The notes under the pieces are model-generated. The model had not been told where the DNA came from. It saw only the letters and a list, made by a program, of their open reading frames with translations, and did no database searches. The position numbers and the translations under genes are program-made. Of a stretch of DNA of 40,852 nt, positions 39,918-40,852 are shown piece by piece (position 1 is the first letter of the stretch; each line of letters starts with the position of its first letter). The stretch is from positions 1 through 40,852 of the forward strand of contig VGHB01000020.1 in the NCBI GenBank assembly GCA_016868355.1. The letters run 5' to 3'. This DNA comes from Betaproteobacteria bacterium. Its GTDB lineage: Bacteria > Pseudomonadota > Gammaproteobacteria > Burkholderiales > Burkholderiaceae_C.

Positions 39918-40852
39918 TCAGTTGCCAAACATCCGCTGTTTGAGTTCCCGGCGCTGCTGGGCTTCCAGGGACAGCGTTGCCGTGGGACGCGCCAGCAGAC
40001 GACCCAAGCCTATAGGCTCGCCGGTCTCTTCGCAGTAGCCGTATTCGCCGGTGTCAATGCGGGCCAGGGACTGGGAAATCTTGCGCAGCAGCTTGCGCTC
40101 GCGGTCGCGGGTGCGCAGCTCCAGCGCGTGCTCTTCCTCGATCGTGGCACGGTCTGCCGGGTCGGGGACGATGGTGGTGTCTTCGCGCAGGTGCTCGGTG
40201 GTTTCGCCCGCATTGGACAGCAGGTCTTCCTTTAGCGCGCTCAGACGCGACTTGAAGAAGTCGATCTGCTTGTCGTTCATGTACTCGCTGCCGGGCATGG
40301 CCAGCAGCTCGGGCTCGCTAAGGTCGCGCCCAGCCTTGCTTTTCCATGCTTTGGCCAGCTTGGGGTCGGGTTTGCCGGCGGGCTTGATGTCCAGAATCGG
40401 CTCGGGCAGGTGACGGGCGCTGGACTTGGCTGGGGCAAAGCGATCGGCAAAACGGTTGGCTGGGTGAATGGGTGCGGCGGGCACCGGCTGGCTGTTGGCT
40501 TGGGCGCGGCTCATGCGGGTCTTGCCGGCCGGACGGGCGGTGGTGGCGACCGATTCGGTGGCCTTGTAAGGGGCGGAGGCCGAAGTGGCCGGCGCTGCAG
40601 TGGCTTTCACGGATGCTTTCTTCACGTGTACAGGACCGGGTGCGCTTGGAGCCGCCGTTTTGGTTTTGCTAACGGCCGGCGCGGGCACTAGTTTGACCGT
40701 GCTGGTGGGTTTGGTCTTGACCTGGATCTTCACCCCCCGCTTAGCCGGGCTCTTGCCCGTGACATTTTTCGCAGACTTGGGTGCAGCGCTGGTCTTGCCG
40801 CTGGCCTTACCGCTGGCCTTACCGCTGGTCTTACCGCTGAGTTTGGGGCTGC
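39918..40852 (-). CDS. dksA: DksA-type RNA polymerase-binding protein, 5' end cut by window
   Basis: The frame is open from the window edge (first full codon at 40850-40848) to the stop at 39918, giving 310 visible residues. The last 135 are the DksA core: a coiled coil with the tip motif DPADRA and the ELRTRDRERKLLRKI helix, then YGYCEETGEPIGLGRLLARPTA. Of the four zinc cysteines of E. coli DksA only the first remains; the others read Thr, Ser and Ala, as in alphaproteobacterial forms. The visible tail of at least 175 residues is Lys/Ala/Ser/Pro-rich with SGK repeats. A GTG at 40733 could start a shorter form, but the upstream frame has the same character, so the true start is probably outside. 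It precedes hslV by 18 bp. Confidence 0.85.
   Translation of the reverse strand, partial: SPKLSGKTSGKASGKASGKTSAAPKSAKNVTGKSPAKRGVKIQVKTKPTSTVKLVPAPAVSKTKTAAPSAPGPVHVKKASVKATAAPATSASAPYKATESVATTARPAGKTRMSRAQANSQPVPAAPIHPANRFADRFAPAKSSARHLPEPILDIKPAGKPDPKLAKAWKSKAGRDLSEPELLAMPGSEYMNDKQIDFFKSRLSALKEDLLSNAGETTEHLREDTTIVPDPADRATIEEEHALELRTRDRERKLLRKISQSLARIDTGEYGYCEETGEPIGLGRLLARPTATLSLEAQQRRELKQRMFGN
40788..40835 (-). repeat. Four 12-bp tandem repeats in the dksA tail
   Basis: Four consecutive 12-bp units (GCTGGYCTTRCC on the plus strand) at 40788-40799, 40800-40811, 40812-40823 and 40824-40835 differ at only two positions. On the coding strand they read Ser-Gly-Lys-Thr/Ala four times. The unit length keeps frame, so copy-number change would alter tail length without breaking the gene. 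Confidence 0.85.

Overview
The window is a high-GC bacterial chromosome segment, densely coded on both strands, with no mobile element, CRISPR array, tRNA or rRNA gene that I can see. The gene content and order (atpIBEFHAGDC followed by hemE and priA; dksA-hslV-hslU; a Gly-rich RNA-binding protein; an IcmF-type mutase) point to a betaproteobacterium of the order Burkholderiales, most likely Comamonadaceae. That placement is inferred from protein character and synteny, not from a marker-gene comparison.

Layout. 1-1617: the tail of a Gly-rich RNA-binding protein with its terminator, then a GNAT acetyltransferase coupled to an SMP-30-type lactonase. 1637-3895: a DsbD/ScsB-type disulfide reductase on the minus strand. 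4010-11393: the complete nine-gene F1Fo ATP synthase operon, closed by a strong terminator. 11528-12634: hemE. 12635-12977: the only gene-free stretch over 300 bp. It holds a candidate structured RNA with its own terminator and several DnaA-box-like 9-mers ahead of priA. 12978-20502: priA, an AEC transporter (minus), sppA and rep. 20533-29129: a long minus-strand run that reads fadD, metallo-beta-lactamase-fold hydrolase, ravA-like MoxR ATPase, viaA-like VWA protein, LytS-type kinase, small membrane protein and LytTR regulator. 29383-30627: purT. 30745-36890: a minus-strand run of icmF, thiolase and AMP nucleosidase, with a 24-bp palindromic operator upstream of icmF. 37078-37884: type III pantothenate kinase. 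37897-40852: hslU, hslV and a dksA gene with a very long Lys/Ala/Pro-rich N-terminal tail that runs off the window edge.

How the genes work together. Most of the window is housekeeping: energy conversion, haem synthesis, replication restart (PriA, Rep), envelope proteolysis and redox, CoA synthesis, the HslUV protease and DksA-type transcription control. The acyl-CoA theme (FadD, IcmF, thiolase) suggests growth on fatty and branched-chain acids, with icmF probably under an ACGT-palindrome repressor of the LiuR type.

The parts most worth follow-up are the structured element between hemE and priA, the three-gene signalling unit in which a small membrane protein sits between kinase and regulator, the MBL-RavA-ViaA set joined by two ATGA overlaps, the icmF operator, and the histone-H1-like tail on a zinc-site-less DksA.
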